A stretch of DNA of 41,678 bases. Source: Pseudomonadales bacterium. GTDB lineage: Bacteria; Pseudomonadota; Gammaproteobacteria; Pseudomonadales; Pseudohongiellaceae. Location of the stretch: NCBI GenBank assembly GCA_022825945.1, contig JAJDVS010000100.1:1-41678 (forward strand), read 5' to 3'. The translations under genes were made by a program, and so were the position numbers. The notes beneath the pieces are model-generated. The model was not told where the DNA came from. It did not search any database and worked only from the letters and a program-made list of their open reading frames with translations. This document shows positions 8,406 through 17,306 of this stretch, one piece after another (within the stretch, counting starts at the first letter, position 1; each line of letters starts with the position of its first letter).

Positions 8406-9356
8406 TCAGGTATTGTCGAACATCGCGCTGATGGATTCTTCGTTGCTGACCCGGCGAATCGACTCCGCGAGCAGTTTCGCCATGGACAACTGCCGGATGC
8501 GTTCGCAGTTCCTGGCGTCTTCGCGGAGCGGGATCGTGTCGGTTACCACCAGCGAATCGAGGCTGGAATTCTCGACATTCCTGATCGCCTTGCCGGAAAG
8601 CACCGGATGCGTGCAATAGGCTACCACGCCAAGCGCGCCGGCTTCCTTGAGCGCATCCGCCGCCTTGCAGATCGTCCCGGCGGTATCCACGAGGTCGTCG
8701 ACGATCAGGCAGGTGCGACCGTCGACATCGCCGATGATGTGCATGACCTGGGCTTCATTGATGGATGGCCGGCGCTTGTCGATGATTGCCAGATCCACAT
8801 TGAGCTGTTTGGCCACCGCCCGGGCCCGGACCACGCCGCCGATATCCGGCGAAACCACGGTGAGGTTGCGGTAATTCTGGCGCTCGATCTCGTCGGTCAG
8901 CACCGGCGAGCCGTAGACGTTGTCCACGGGTATGCTGAAAAAACCCTGTATCTGTTCGGCATGCAGGTCCACCGTAAGCACCCGGTCCACCCCCACGGCG
9001 CCGATCATGTCGGCCACCACCTTGGCGCTGATGGCGACCCGCGCCGAGCGCACCCGGCGGTCCTGGCGGGCATAGCCATAATAGGGAATCACCGCGGTGA
9101 TGCGATTGGCCGAGGCCCGGTGCAGGGCGTCGGCGATGAGCATCAGCTCGATGATGTTGTCATTGGTGGGCGAGCAGGTGGGCTGAATGATGAAGACATC
9201 CTTGCCCCGGACGTTCTCGTTCAGTTCCACGGAGATTTCGCCGTCGCTGAATTTGTCGATGCTGGCGTCGCCAAGCGGAACGCCGATGTATCGGGCAATG
9301 CGATCCGCGAGTTGCGGATTGGCATTGCCGGTGAAAACCATGAGATTGGTGGCCAC
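8406..9356 (-). CDS. prs: Ribose-phosphate pyrophosphokinase (PRPP synthase)
   Basis: 316 residues, matching the class I enzyme that makes PRPP from ribose 5-phosphate and ATP for nucleotides, His, Trp and NAD. Recognisable blocks: [16 protein letters not shown], the ATP-binding flexible loop region [31 protein letters not shown], the PRPP/ribose-phosphate motif [15 protein letters not shown], and the C-terminus [10 protein letters not shown]. The start is GTG 9356 ([15 protein letters not shown]); an ATG five codons later (9341) is the alternative. The upstream Shine-Dalgarno is weak. It follows ispE and tRNA-Gln, with about 370 bp of repeats between prs and the tRNA. Confidence 0.97.
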   Translation of the reverse strand: MATNLMVFTGNANPQLADRIARYIGVPLGDASIDKFSDGEISVELNENVRGKDVFIIQPTCSPTNDNIIELMLIADALHRASANRITAVIPYYGYARQDRRVRSARVAISAKVVADMIGAVGVDRVLTVDLHAEQIQGFFSIPVDNVYGSPVLTDEIERQNYRNLTVVSPDIGGVVRARAVAKQLNVDLAIIDKRRPSINEAQVMHIIGDVDGRTCLIVDDLVDTAGTICKAADALKEAGALGVVAYCTHPVLSGKAIRNVENSSLDSLVVTDTIPLREDARNCERIRQLSMAKLLAESIRRVSNEESISAMFDNT

Positions 9357-9466
9357 GGTGGGTGATTTGCCTTTTGTTGGTGGTTGGTTACCGGGTCAGA
9401 TTGCAGGCGTTACGGGATTTGCATCGTTCAGGTGAACTCATATTGAAGCTTGCGAAGCGAACTTCC

Positions 9467-9538
9467 CGTCATTCCGCGCGGAGCGAATTTTCCATCCCCC
9501 GTCATTCTGCGCGGAGCGAAGCGCAGTCGCAGAATCTC
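9467..9538 (+). repeat. Family-2 hairpin repeat, partial plus full copy
   Basis: A partial copy (9467-9487, CGTCATTCCGCGCGGAGCG) is followed by a full one (9500-9538) reading GTCATTCTGCG ... CGCAGAATCTC. Both have the same orientation, downstream of tRNA-Gln and upstream of prs on their strand. Confidence 0.8.
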
Positions 9539-9627
9539 ATCCAGTGTACTCCGCACTCCCAAAAGGATTCCGAGACTTCGGGCGAAATGGCGCTTTCTGT
9601 GTTGTTCTCTTCGGTCGGGGCGCTTTC

Positions 9628-9659
9628 GGCAAATTTCGGGCGCAGCCCGAAAGTTTGCC
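9628..9659. repeat. Long hairpin with GCA triloop
   Basis: Arms 9628-9641 and 9645-9659 pair over 14 bp with one bulged base, around loop GCA (9642-9644). The loop and closing pairs form GCGCAGC. It lies between tRNA-Gln and prs. Nothing nearby looks like a protein. Confidence 0.75.
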
Positions 9660-9690
9660 TTTCGCTGCTCGACACACGATTTACGGTTTT

Positions 9691-9735
9691 AGCCATTTTT
9701 CGGCGTCTGGCGCAGCCAGACGCCGAAAAATGGCT
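9691..9735. repeat. 21-bp perfect hairpin overlapping the tRNA-Gln 3' end
   Basis: Arms 9691-9711 and 9715-9735 are perfectly complementary (21 bp) with loop GCA at 9712-9714. The right arm takes in the encoded CCA, the discriminator base and the last acceptor base of tRNA-Gln. On the tRNA strand no T run follows, so it is not a standard intrinsic terminator. Confidence 0.85.
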
Positions 9736-9805
9736 GGGGTGGCTGGACTCGAACCAACGAATGCAAGGATCAAAACCTTGTGCCTTACCACTTGGCGACA
9801 CCCCA
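9731..9805 (-). tRNA. tRNA-Gln (anticodon TTG)
   Basis: A 75-nt minus-strand tRNA including an encoded CCA (9731-9733). Acceptor TGGGGTG pairs with CACCCCA, leaving the weak U1-A72 pair typical of tRNA-Gln; discriminator G. The anticodon stem CAAGG/CCTTG encloses loop TTTTGAT, so the anticodon is TTG. T arm GTTGG-TTCGAGT-CCAGC is standard. It sits between ispE and prs. The 3' end is embedded in a 21-bp palindrome. Confidence 0.97.
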
Positions 9806-9813
9806 ACACGCGA

Positions 9814-9822
9814 ATTTTACCA
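9814..9822 (-). promoter_or_regulatory. Extended -10 promoter candidate for tRNA-Gln
   Basis: On the minus strand TGG-TAAAAT (extended -10, 5 of 6 to TATAAT) precedes the tRNA 5' end by about 8 bases, with a GC-rich discriminator (TCGCGTG), as in growth-rate-controlled stable RNA promoters. No good -35 hexamer is visible. The implied 5' leader would be only about 2 bases. Confidence 0.4.
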
Positions 9823-9911
9823 GTTTCTCGCGGGAAATCGCGCGCTTTGCGGAATCCCGGGCCTTAATGGTCAGCATGCCTGGCGAATGCCCGGTCCCGT
9901 GTTCCTTTCGG

Positions 9912-10754
9912 TCATGCGACTGCGTGCTCCATTTGCGAGATTCCCCGGGCGGCGAAGCCGGTCCAGCCACTGGGCAATTGGGCCAGAATCCCTTCCGCCG
10001 CAGCCTCGCCAGCAATCTCGACAAAGACGCTGGCGCCGGTGCCCGACATGCGCGCCGCGCCGAATCGGCCCAGCCAGGTCAAGGCTTCATCCACCGCCGG
10101 GTAGAGCCGGCGCGTGACCGGTTCGCAGTCGTTGCGGCAGCTTCCCGCGAGAAAGTCGGCAATTCTGATGTTTGCGGAGTTGCGTGTCAAATTTTCATCC
10201 CGGAAAACCGCCGCCGTGGAGACCTCACAGGCAGGCGTGACCACCAGGTACCATCGCTCGGGAAGTTCCACCGGTGTCAGGATTTCGCCGATGCCTTCGC
10301 CCCAGGCGCTGTGGCCGCGGAGAAATACCGGCAGGTCGGCGCCGAGGCGCAGGCCAATCCGGCAAAGCGCGTCGATGGAAAGACCCAGCTTCCAGAGCCG
10401 GTTCAGCGCCAGCAGGGCGGCGGCGGCATTGGAGCTGCCGCCGCCCAGTCCGCCGCCCACAGGCAAACGCTTTTCCAATTCGATATCGGCGCCAGCCTTG
10501 CAGCCGCTCTCCCGAGCCAGCGCGGCTGCTGCCCGCAGGATCAGATTGTCGCTTGTGGAAAGCAAGCGGCCCTGGGGGGTGTCGGCAATACGCAGGGAGA
10601 CGCCGTTTCGCCGCCGGGGCGCAAAATGCAGCAAATCGCCATGATCGAGCAACTGGAACAGGGTTTGCAGCTGGTGGTAGCCGTCGTCGCGACGACCGGT
10701 GACATGCAGGAACAGGTTGAGCTTGGCCGGGGCCGGCAGACTGAGCGCGGTCAT
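9912..10754 (-). CDS. ispE: 4-diphosphocytidyl-2-C-methyl-D-erythritol kinase
   Basis: 280 residues, a GHMP-family kinase phosphorylating CDP-ME in the MEP isoprenoid pathway. The N-terminal catalytic region is PAPAKLNLFLHVTGRRDDGYH (split: PAPAKLNL with the active-site Lys, then GRRDDGYH). The ATP loop is PVGGGLGGGSSNAAAALLA and the catalytic Asp lies in GADLPVFL. The GHMP C-terminal motif is MSGTGASVF. The ATG overlaps the lolB stop by 4 bases (ATGA, 10751-10754), so lolB and ispE are translationally coupled. Confidence 0.97.
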   Translation of the reverse strand: MTALSLPAPAKLNLFLHVTGRRDDGYHQLQTLFQLLDHGDLLHFAPRRRNGVSLRIADTPQGRLLSTSDNLILRAAAALARESGCKAGADIELEKRLPVGGGLGGGSSNAAAALLALNRLWKLGLSIDALCRIGLRLGADLPVFLRGHSAWGEGIGEILTPVELPERWYLVVTPACEVSTAAVFRDENLTRNSANIRIADFLAGSCRNDCEPVTRRLYPAVDEALTWLGRFGAARMSGTGASVFVEIAGEAAAEGILAQLPSGWTGFAARGISQMEHAVA

Positions 10755-11353
10755 TCCGGTGACCCGACGATCCAGCGCAGGCCCACGAAGCGGAGGCGGA
10801 CATCGTCTGCGGCGCGGGAAAGTTCAATGGCGCCCGGCAGGCTCAACTTGCCGTATCGCCGCGGATCATCGTATTGCACCGACCAGCCATCCTGACGCAG
10901 GGTGTGCAACTGGTTTGCGTCGTTGAAATCGAGTTCCACATCGCCGGCCGGAGCGGGCAGGCCGCGCACCCAGTATTCCAGACGGGAGACCGGCAACTCA
11001 TAGCCGAGTTGCTCGAGAATCAGGTTTTCCGGCGTGGCCGCGGTAAGCACCTCGCCGTCCGATTCGAGGCTGACGCCATCCGGGCCGCCGCTGATCAGGG
11101 TATTGCCGGCATTGAAGGAGCCCCAGAGGCGGATGTTGTAGTTGCGCTGCCGCTGCCGCCAGAGAATCCGGGGCGTGTGGGATTCATTGTCGTAGCGCAC
11201 ATTGACCCGCCCCCGCAGTTGCCATTGCTCCAGCGCCGCAAGTCCCTCCCGCTGGCGGTTCCAGTCACCGCCCTCAAGCGCCCGCGGCGCATTGACGCAG
11301 CCCGCCAGCACCCCGGCGACCAAAACCAGGAAACCGATCGAAGTTGCTGTCAT
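10751..11353 (-). CDS. lolB: Outer-membrane lipoprotein insertion factor LolB
   Basis: 200 residues from ATG 11353 (E. coli LolB has 207). The signal peptide ends in lipobox LAGC within MTATSIGFLVLVAGVLAGC. The body fits LolB: WQLRGRVNVRYDNE, the lipid-cavity strand series, and YELPVSRLEYWVRGLPAP near the LolB hydrophobic loop, ending QYDDPRRYGKLSLPGAIEL. LolB accepts lipoproteins from LolA and inserts them in the outer membrane. The frame stays open 27 codons further upstream, but that part reads through a family-2 repeat; the lolB start codon itself lies inside the repeat (GGAATGACA). There is no clear Shine-Dalgarno apart from GCGGA abutting the ATG. Confidence 0.93.
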   Translation of the reverse strand: MTATSIGFLVLVAGVLAGCVNAPRALEGGDWNRQREGLAALEQWQLRGRVNVRYDNESHTPRILWRQRQRNYNIRLWGSFNAGNTLISGGPDGVSLESDGEVLTAATPENLILEQLGYELPVSRLEYWVRGLPAPAGDVELDFNDANQLHTLRQDGWSVQYDDPRRYGKLSLPGAIELSRAADDVRLRFVGLRWIVGSPE

Positions 11354-11467
11354 TCCGCGCGAAGCGAAGCGGGGTCGCAGAATCTCCTGATGAAAGCCTT
11401 GCAACACTGGGACACTCATCAAAGTTACTGTCATTCTGCGCGAAGCGAAGCGAAGTCGCAGAATCTC
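11349..11467 (+). repeat. Two family-2 hairpin repeats upstream of lolB
   Basis: Full copies at 11349-11386 (TGTCATTCCGCG...CGCAGAATCTC) and 11429-11467 (TGTCATTCTGCG...CGCAGAATCTC), same orientation, 80 bases apart. The first contains the lolB ATG at its edge. Confidence 0.85.
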
Positions 11468-11533
11468 ATGACGAAGCTTCGGGCCAAGAGGCTGCGCCGC
11501 AGGAATTCACGGCTGCAAATCCGTTCTCATCCA

Positions 11534-11599
11534 CGCCCCTGGCCGCTCGATTTCGTTGCATATCCGCCAATATTCGCCTCAATCGATCAGCCAGGGGCG
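11534..11599. repeat. 19-bp imperfect inverted repeat between the TPR gene and lolB
   Basis: Arms 11534-11552 and 11581-11599 match at 17 of 19 positions, with a 28-base loop. Possible mRNA processing or termination structure; no T run on either strand. Confidence 0.6.
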
Positions 11600-11625
11600 C
11601 GGCGATAACGAATTTTCGCTTTCGC

Positions 11626-11650
11626 GAATTCCTACGGCGCAGCCTCCTGG
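11626..11650. repeat. 25-bp gene-end motif, copy 1
   Basis: A 25-base sequence identical at 24 positions to 35543-35567; its core GGCGCAGnCTCCT also appears at 40856-40868. Here it starts 2 bases after the stop of the TPR gene on the minus strand. Confidence 0.7.
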
Positions 11651-11651
11651 A

Positions 11652-13403
11652 TCATGGCCTCCCCTTGAGCCGCTCCATGGTGGGCAGGATGAATTCGCTT
11701 TCGGGGTTTTCCGCAAGGGCTTCAGCCCAGACGCTTTCGGCTTCCTGCCGGCGGTCCAGCGTCCAGAGCACCTCCCCGAGATGGGCGGCGACTTCGTGGT
11801 CGGGAAAGGCCGCGTAGGCCCGGCGCAGGTTTTCCAGCGCCTCGTCGAGAATGCCGAGTTTGAACTGGGCCCAGCCGAGACTGTCGATGATGGCCGGGTC
11901 ATCCGGTTCGATCGCGATGGCGCGCTCGATCAACTCCAGCGCCTCTTCATGGCGCTCGGTGCGGTCCGCCAGCATGTAGCCAAGATGATTGAGCGCCCTG
12001 GCGTTATCCGGCTGCATGCGGATGATCTGTTGCAGATCGGCCTCGGATTCCGCCATGTTGCCGCTGGAATCGTGGACGAAAACCCGGGTGAAAAGCAGGT
12101 CGGCGTGATTGGGATAGCGATTCAGGGCACGGTCAAGCAGTTTCCTGGCCCGCTGCGGATGGCCCTCCTGCAACAGAATGGCGGACTCCATGCCGATGAA
12201 CTGGATTTCCAGCCTGCTGCTGCCCCGGGAAAGCTGCGCCAGCCAGTCGTGGGCCTCGTCAAAGCGGCCAAGCTGAATGGCAAGTCTCGTGCTTTGCTGC
12301 TGGGCCGGCAGAAAGTTCTCCACGCCTTGGCGCACCTGGCGAAAGTGGGCAATGGCGGCTTCGAAATCACCAAGTTGCTGATTGGCATATGCGATGTAGA
12401 AATGCGCGTCGTCTTCATTTTGCCTCGCCCCAAGCATCTGTTCGAAAATGCCGATGGCCGATGGGAAATTTTCCATTTCGAGATCGAGCAGGCCGGCGGA
12501 AAGCAGGGTTTCCCAGTCATCCGGCGCCTGGGCGAGCATGATGCCGAACTGTTCCCTGGCGAGGGCAAGCTGCCGTTGTTGCAATAACAGCCGGGCGTAG
12601 CCCAGCCGCAGGCCGCGGTTGTCCGGGAAGGCCTCAAGCCCGGCTTCCAGCGCGGCCGCCGCGCCTTCGCCGTCATTGGCGCTTTGGTGGAGTTGGGCCT
12701 GCAACTGCACGAGTTCAGGCGTCATTTCAACGCGGTCGCCGAACTGCCCGAACTCCGCCAGCGCCAGGTCGAACTGCTGGTTTTGCGCAAGTAGCTGCAC
12801 CAGGGCGATGCGGACCGAGCCGTTTGCGGGGTAGCGCTCCTTGATCCCGCGCAATCCGGCGATCAGATCCGAGCGAATCCGGCGCTCCAGGTTGCCGGTG
12901 GCGGAAGCGAGGATGCTGAATTCAAAACTGCCGCCGGCTTCCAGCACCTGTTCCATGTGGGAAAGCGCCTGGGCCGGCCGGCCGGCTTCCAGCAACTGGA
13001 AAGACAACAGCAGATGCGGCTCCGGCGAATCCGGGGAAACTTCCGCCCAGAGCAGCCCGAGTTCGAGCAAACTGCGTCCGTCGCCGATGGCCGAAGCGAA
13101 CTGCACTGCGCGCTCGATGACGCCGAGGTCAAGGGTTTCCCGGGCCAGCTCGAAATAGACTTCGGCGGCCTGATCGAGATCGCCGCGCTGGGCGCTCAAT
13201 TCGCCGGTGATGGCCTGGTAGAGTTGCTCGGCGGTGAAACTGCCGTATTCGATGGGGGTGGGCGCCGGCGCCTCGACCGGAGTTTGCGCGGCAGGCTCCG
13301 TTGCGGGGGTTTCCGCAACGCGAGTCCCGGTCTGCAAGGCGCAGGCCGCCAGCAGCAAGACCATGCCGGCAGGCAGACTGGCGCGCAGCATCGAAACACT
13401 CAT
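11652..13403 (-). CDS. TPR-repeat lipoprotein encoded upstream of lolB
   Basis: 583 residues. A lipoprotein signal with lipobox LLAAC (MSVSMLRASLPAGMVLLLAA then C) is followed by a Pro/Ala-rich linker and a long run of tetratricopeptide helices, for example NHLGYMLADRTERHEEALEL and DPAIIDSLGWAQFKLGILDE. In Pseudomonas a TPR protein of similar size occupies the same place between hemA and lolB, so this is a conserved but poorly characterised envelope protein, probably a scaffold at the inner face of the outer membrane. ATG 13403 follows GGA weakly; the longer frame back to 13901 overlaps hemA on the other strand and is not credible. The stop is followed by a 25-bp dispersed motif. Confidence 0.88.
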   Translation of the reverse strand: MSVSMLRASLPAGMVLLLAACALQTGTRVAETPATEPAAQTPVEAPAPTPIEYGSFTAEQLYQAITGELSAQRGDLDQAAEVYFELARETLDLGVIERAVQFASAIGDGRSLLELGLLWAEVSPDSPEPHLLLSFQLLEAGRPAQALSHMEQVLEAGGSFEFSILASATGNLERRIRSDLIAGLRGIKERYPANGSVRIALVQLLAQNQQFDLALAEFGQFGDRVEMTPELVQLQAQLHQSANDGEGAAAALEAGLEAFPDNRGLRLGYARLLLQQRQLALAREQFGIMLAQAPDDWETLLSAGLLDLEMENFPSAIGIFEQMLGARQNEDDAHFYIAYANQQLGDFEAAIAHFRQVRQGVENFLPAQQQSTRLAIQLGRFDEAHDWLAQLSRGSSRLEIQFIGMESAILLQEGHPQRARKLLDRALNRYPNHADLLFTRVFVHDSSGNMAESEADLQQIIRMQPDNARALNHLGYMLADRTERHEEALELIERAIAIEPDDPAIIDSLGWAQFKLGILDEALENLRRAYAAFPDHEVAAHLGEVLWTLDRRQEAESVWAEALAENPESEFILPTMERLKGRP

Positions 13404-13542
13404 TGGAGATTCCACAAAAAAAGGAGTATAGCAATGTCCGGGGAAGCTGGCTCCGGTCAAGGCAATGGGACACGCATCGGCCTGCTCTGCCCGAGTCCGC
13501 CAATGCCCGGGATTGCCGTCAGGCGAGTGTGGCCCGGTACTC

Positions 13543-13551
13543 TGGTATATT
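13543..13551 (+). promoter_or_regulatory. Extended -10 promoter candidate for hemA
   Basis: TGG-TATATT (extended -10, 5 of 6) ends 32 bases before the hemA GTG. No convincing -35 at 16-18 bp. It lies in the 180-bp divergent gap between the TPR gene and hemA, which otherwise shows no repeats. Confidence 0.4.
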
Positions 13552-13583
13552 TGCGCTTTCCCGCCTGAACTTCCTGGAATACC

Positions 13584-14861
13584 GTGGAACTGGCAGTTAC
13601 CGGCATCAACCACAGTACCGCCAATATCGCCTTGCGCGAGAAGGTAGCCTTTCCCTCCGACCTCATATCCGATGCCTTGCGGCAGGCCGTGGGGTTGCCC
13701 GGCGTGAATGAAGCCGTCATTGTCTCCACCTGCAACCGGACCGAGGTGTATCTGGGTTTCTCCGGGGCTGCGCCCGAGACGGATGAAGGGGCGGGGCGGC
13801 ATCGGATCACGCTGGACTGGCTGGCGGGAATTCATGGCTTGCGCGCCGAAGAACTGGCGCCGTCGAGCTATTTCCATCATGGCGGCGATGCGGTGCGACA
13901 CCTTATGAAGGTCGCTGCGGGCCTGGATTCCATGGTACTCGGCGAACCCCAGATTCTGGGGCAGATCAAGTCCGCCCTGGCCCTGTCAAGGGAATTGAAA
14001 CTCGCCGGGGGGCAGCTTGCCCAGGCATTCGAGGCGTCCTTTTCCATTGCCAAGGAAGTGCGCAGCGAAACCGCCATTGGCGCCAGCCCGGTATCGGTTG
14101 CCTATGCGGCGGTCACGCTGGCCGGGCGAATCTTCTCCGACCTGTCCCGCTTGCAGGTTGTGCTGGTGGGCGCCGGCCGCACCATCGAACTCGCCGCGCG
14201 GCATCTGACCGAGAAAGGGGTCCGCAGTATCGTTGTCGCCAATCGCACGCTCGATAATGCCCTGCAACTGGCAGGCAGGATTTCCGGCGAAGGCGCCCTG
14301 CTGTCGGACTTGCCCGCGTTGCTGATTCACGCCGATATCGTAATCTCGTCCACAAGCAGTCAGTTGCCCCTGATTGGCAAGGGCATGGTGGAGCGGGCGA
14401 TTCGCCGGCGCAAGCACCGCCCGATGCTGCTCGTGGACCTCGCCGTTCCGCGTGACATCGAAGTGGAAGTGAGCGAGATTCCCGACGCCTATCTCTACGG
14501 CATTGACGACATCGGCAATGTCATAGAGGACAGCGTGGCAAGCCGGCGGCAAGCCGCGATCGAGGCCCAATCCATCATTGATCGGGGGATGGAAAGCTTT
14601 CTCGGGCAGTTGCGTTCGCGCAACGCTGTCGCTACCCTGCGCCGCCTGCGCGGCAAGGCCGATGAGATTCGTCAGGCCGAGCTTCGCCAGGCCCGGCGTG
14701 AATTGGAAAAAGGCAAGGATGCGGAAGCCATCCTCGAGTCACTGGCCCGGGCCATTACCAACAAACTGATTCATTCACCCAGCGTTCGCATGAAGCAGGC
14801 CAGCGCCGAAGGAAGGGATGAATTGCTTGACGCAACCCGGGAACTGTTCGAGCTTGACTAG
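13584..14861 (+). CDS. hemA: Glutamyl-tRNA reductase
   Basis: 425 residues. Reduces Glu-tRNA(Glu) to glutamate-1-semialdehyde, the first committed step of C5 tetrapyrrole synthesis. Seen: N-terminal GINHSTANIALREKVAF, catalytic Cys in VIVSTCNRTEVYL, substrate region GGDAVRHLMKVAAGLDSMVL with GEPQILGQIK, NADPH-binding VVLVGAGRTIELAARHL, DLAVPRDIE, and the C-terminal helical dimerisation domain ending DATRELFELD. The start is GTG 13584, with GGAA about 6 bases upstream. The stop TAG at 14859-14861 overlaps the edge of a family-1 repeat. It is divergent from the TPR/lolB block, as in Pseudomonas. Confidence 0.97.
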   Translation: MELAVTGINHSTANIALREKVAFPSDLISDALRQAVGLPGVNEAVIVSTCNRTEVYLGFSGAAPETDEGAGRHRITLDWLAGIHGLRAEELAPSSYFHHGGDAVRHLMKVAAGLDSMVLGEPQILGQIKSALALSRELKLAGGQLAQAFEASFSIAKEVRSETAIGASPVSVAYAAVTLAGRIFSDLSRLQVVLVGAGRTIELAARHLTEKGVRSIVVANRTLDNALQLAGRISGEGALLSDLPALLIHADIVISSTSSQLPLIGKGMVERAIRRRKHRPMLLVDLAVPRDIEVEVSEIPDAYLYGIDDIGNVIEDSVASRRQAAIEAQSIIDRGMESFLGQLRSRNAVATLRRLRGKADEIRQAELRQARRELEKGKDAEAILESLARAITNKLIHSPSVRMKQASAEGRDELLDATRELFELD

Positions 14862-15005
14862 GTATTCTCTGAAAAACTCCATCCGTGGAGTTTTTCATTA
14901 TCGCAAAACAAAAGCGTGGTTTTGTTTTGCTCCCGAATTCAATGGCTTACGCCATCGAATTCGGCGGCACTTCCATGTGCCGCAGAATTCCTCACTGGAG
15001 TGAGG
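14860..15005 (+). repeat. Family-1 modular hairpin repeat, copy 2, between hemA and prfA
   Basis: Five hairpins in series: 14871-14896 (11 bp, loop TCCG), 14903-14930 (11 bp, loop GCGTGG), 14934-14963 (13-bp arms, 12 matches, loop TTAC), 14964-14983 (7 bp, loop TTCCAT) and 14990-15005 (6 bp, loop TGGA). The first, second and fourth are identical to those in copy 1; the last module differs. The right arm of the last hairpin contains the prfA Shine-Dalgarno. Confidence 0.88.
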
Positions 15006-15013
15006 CCGATTCC

Positions 15014-16099
<1,086 letters not shown>

Positions 16100-16121
16100 A
16101 CAGCCGTATGGAATTCCCAAT

Positions 16122-16160
16122 GAGATTCTGCGACTGCGCTTCGCTTCGCGCGGAATGACA
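16122..16160 (-). repeat. Family-2 hairpin repeat between prfA and prmC
   Basis: Copy reading GAGATTCTGCGAC ... CGCGGAATGACA, opposite in orientation to those near lolB. Confidence 0.85.
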
Positions 16161-16214
16161 GGCTGCGGTGGGCGGCGTCAAAATGAGAATCACTGGCAGA
16201 TTGTCCAATCCATT

Positions 16215-16258
16215 ATTGTGTATGGCCTCTAGCAAAATTGTGTATGGCCTCTAGCAAA
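16215..16258 (+). repeat. Perfect 22-bp tandem duplication over the prmC start
   Basis: 16215-16236 and 16237-16258 are identical (each begins ATTGTGTATGG and ends CTAGCAAA). Because 22 is not a multiple of 3, the first ATG (16222) opens a 10-codon frame, MASSKIVYGL, stopping at TAG 16252-16254, while the second ATG (16244) starts prmC. The short frame overlaps the prmC start by 11 bases. Confidence 0.95.
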
Positions 16259-17161
16259 CCGGTGACTACGATAGCCGATGCGCTCGCAAGCGCCCGGAAA
16301 TTGCCGGGCGCCGCAGACAACTCCCGACTTGATGGCGAACGCTTGCTCGCCCACGTGCTTGGCGTCAGTCGCAGCGCATTGTACGCCCATCCCGAACGAC
16401 CGATCGGCGACCGGGAAATCAGCGAGTTTCGACGGCTTCTCAAACGGCGAAGCAAGGGCGAACCCATTGCCTACCTGTTGGGAAACGCGGGCTTCATGCA
16501 CTTCCAGCTTGCGGTCGATCCCTGTGTACTGATTCCCCGCCCGGAAACCGAATTGCTGGTGGAACTGGCGCTGGAATCCGCCCCCGAAAACAAAAACGGC
16601 CCCCTGCAAGTCGCCGACCTCGGCACAGGCAGCGGCGCCATCGCCATCGCCCTCGCGCGGGCCAAGCCGGACTGGCTCATCCACGCCGTGGACATCAGCC
16701 CGCAAGCCCTGGCCCTCGCCCGCCGCAATGCCCGGGAACTGGGCGCCAACAACATCCGCTTCCGGGAAGCTTCCTGGTGTGAGGGTCTGGCGGATTCCGC
16801 CCATGACATGATCGTCGCCAATCCGCCCTATGTGGCGCTGGGCGACCCGGCGCTGCATCCCGATTGCGCGTTCGAGCCCGACGTGGCCCTGTTCGCGGGA
16901 GCGGACGGCCTGTCCGCTATTCGCGAAATCATCGCCCAGGCCGGGCGCTGCCTCAAGGCCGGCGGCCTGCTGCTGCTCGAACACGGCCACGACCAGCGCG
17001 AGCCAGTGGCCGGGCTGCTCTCCGCCGCCGGATACCGCGACATCAGGCACTGCCAGGACCACGCCGGCCACGACCGGCTCATCTGTGCCAGGGAAGGCGG
17101 GCGCCCTCCCGCAAAATCCCCAAGGAGATTCTGCGACTACGCTTCGCTTCGCGCAGAATGA
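16244..17161 (+). CDS. prmC: Release factor glutamine methyltransferase
   Basis: 305 residues (E. coli 277). Methylates the Gln of GGQ in RF1/RF2. Seen: N-terminal helical domain with EPIAYLLGNAGF and VLIPRPETELLVE, SAM motif VADLGTGSGAIAIALA, acidic VDISPQALALARRNA, and the catalytic NPPY in IVANPPYVALGD. The C-terminus is odd: after LICAREGG the last residues, including RRFCDYASLRAE, are encoded by a family-2 repeat that also supplies the stop (TGA 17159-17161). The start is the second ATG of a 22-bp tandem duplication; no clear Shine-Dalgarno. TTG 16238 is also in frame. Confidence 0.95.
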   Translation: MASSKPVTTIADALASARKLPGAADNSRLDGERLLAHVLGVSRSALYAHPERPIGDREISEFRRLLKRRSKGEPIAYLLGNAGFMHFQLAVDPCVLIPRPETELLVELALESAPENKNGPLQVADLGTGSGAIAIALARAKPDWLIHAVDISPQALALARRNARELGANNIRFREASWCEGLADSAHDMIVANPPYVALGDPALHPDCAFEPDVALFAGADGLSAIREIIAQAGRCLKAGGLLLLEHGHDQREPVAGLLSAAGYRDIRHCQDHAGHDRLICAREGGRPPAKSPRRFCDYASLRAE

Positions 17162-17163
17162 CA
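17125..17163 (-). repeat. Family-2 hairpin repeat ending prmC
   Basis: Copy reading GAGATTCTGCGAC ... CGCAGAATGACA; the TGA in GAATGACA is the prmC stop codon. Confidence 0.85.
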
Positions 17164-17306
17164 GTGATTCCGATGGTTTTCCCGCGTCTTTCGAAAAGCC
17201 GACAGCGGCGAGATCCAGGGGGCCTGAGATTCAAAGATGGCGGTCCCACATCTTCGACTATAATCCCGGGTTTGCCCGGGCGCGCCATGCCCAATGCAGC
17301 CAGCCG

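Noticed and set aside
9691-9735. Simple terminator for tRNA-Gln
   Set aside because: Stem is very stable, but no T run follows on the tRNA strand and it includes the mature tRNA end, so it is reported as a palindrome instead.
1030-15005. Insertion sequence ends
   Set aside because: No transposase frame occurs between or beside any repeat copies, and I see no consistent target-site duplications.
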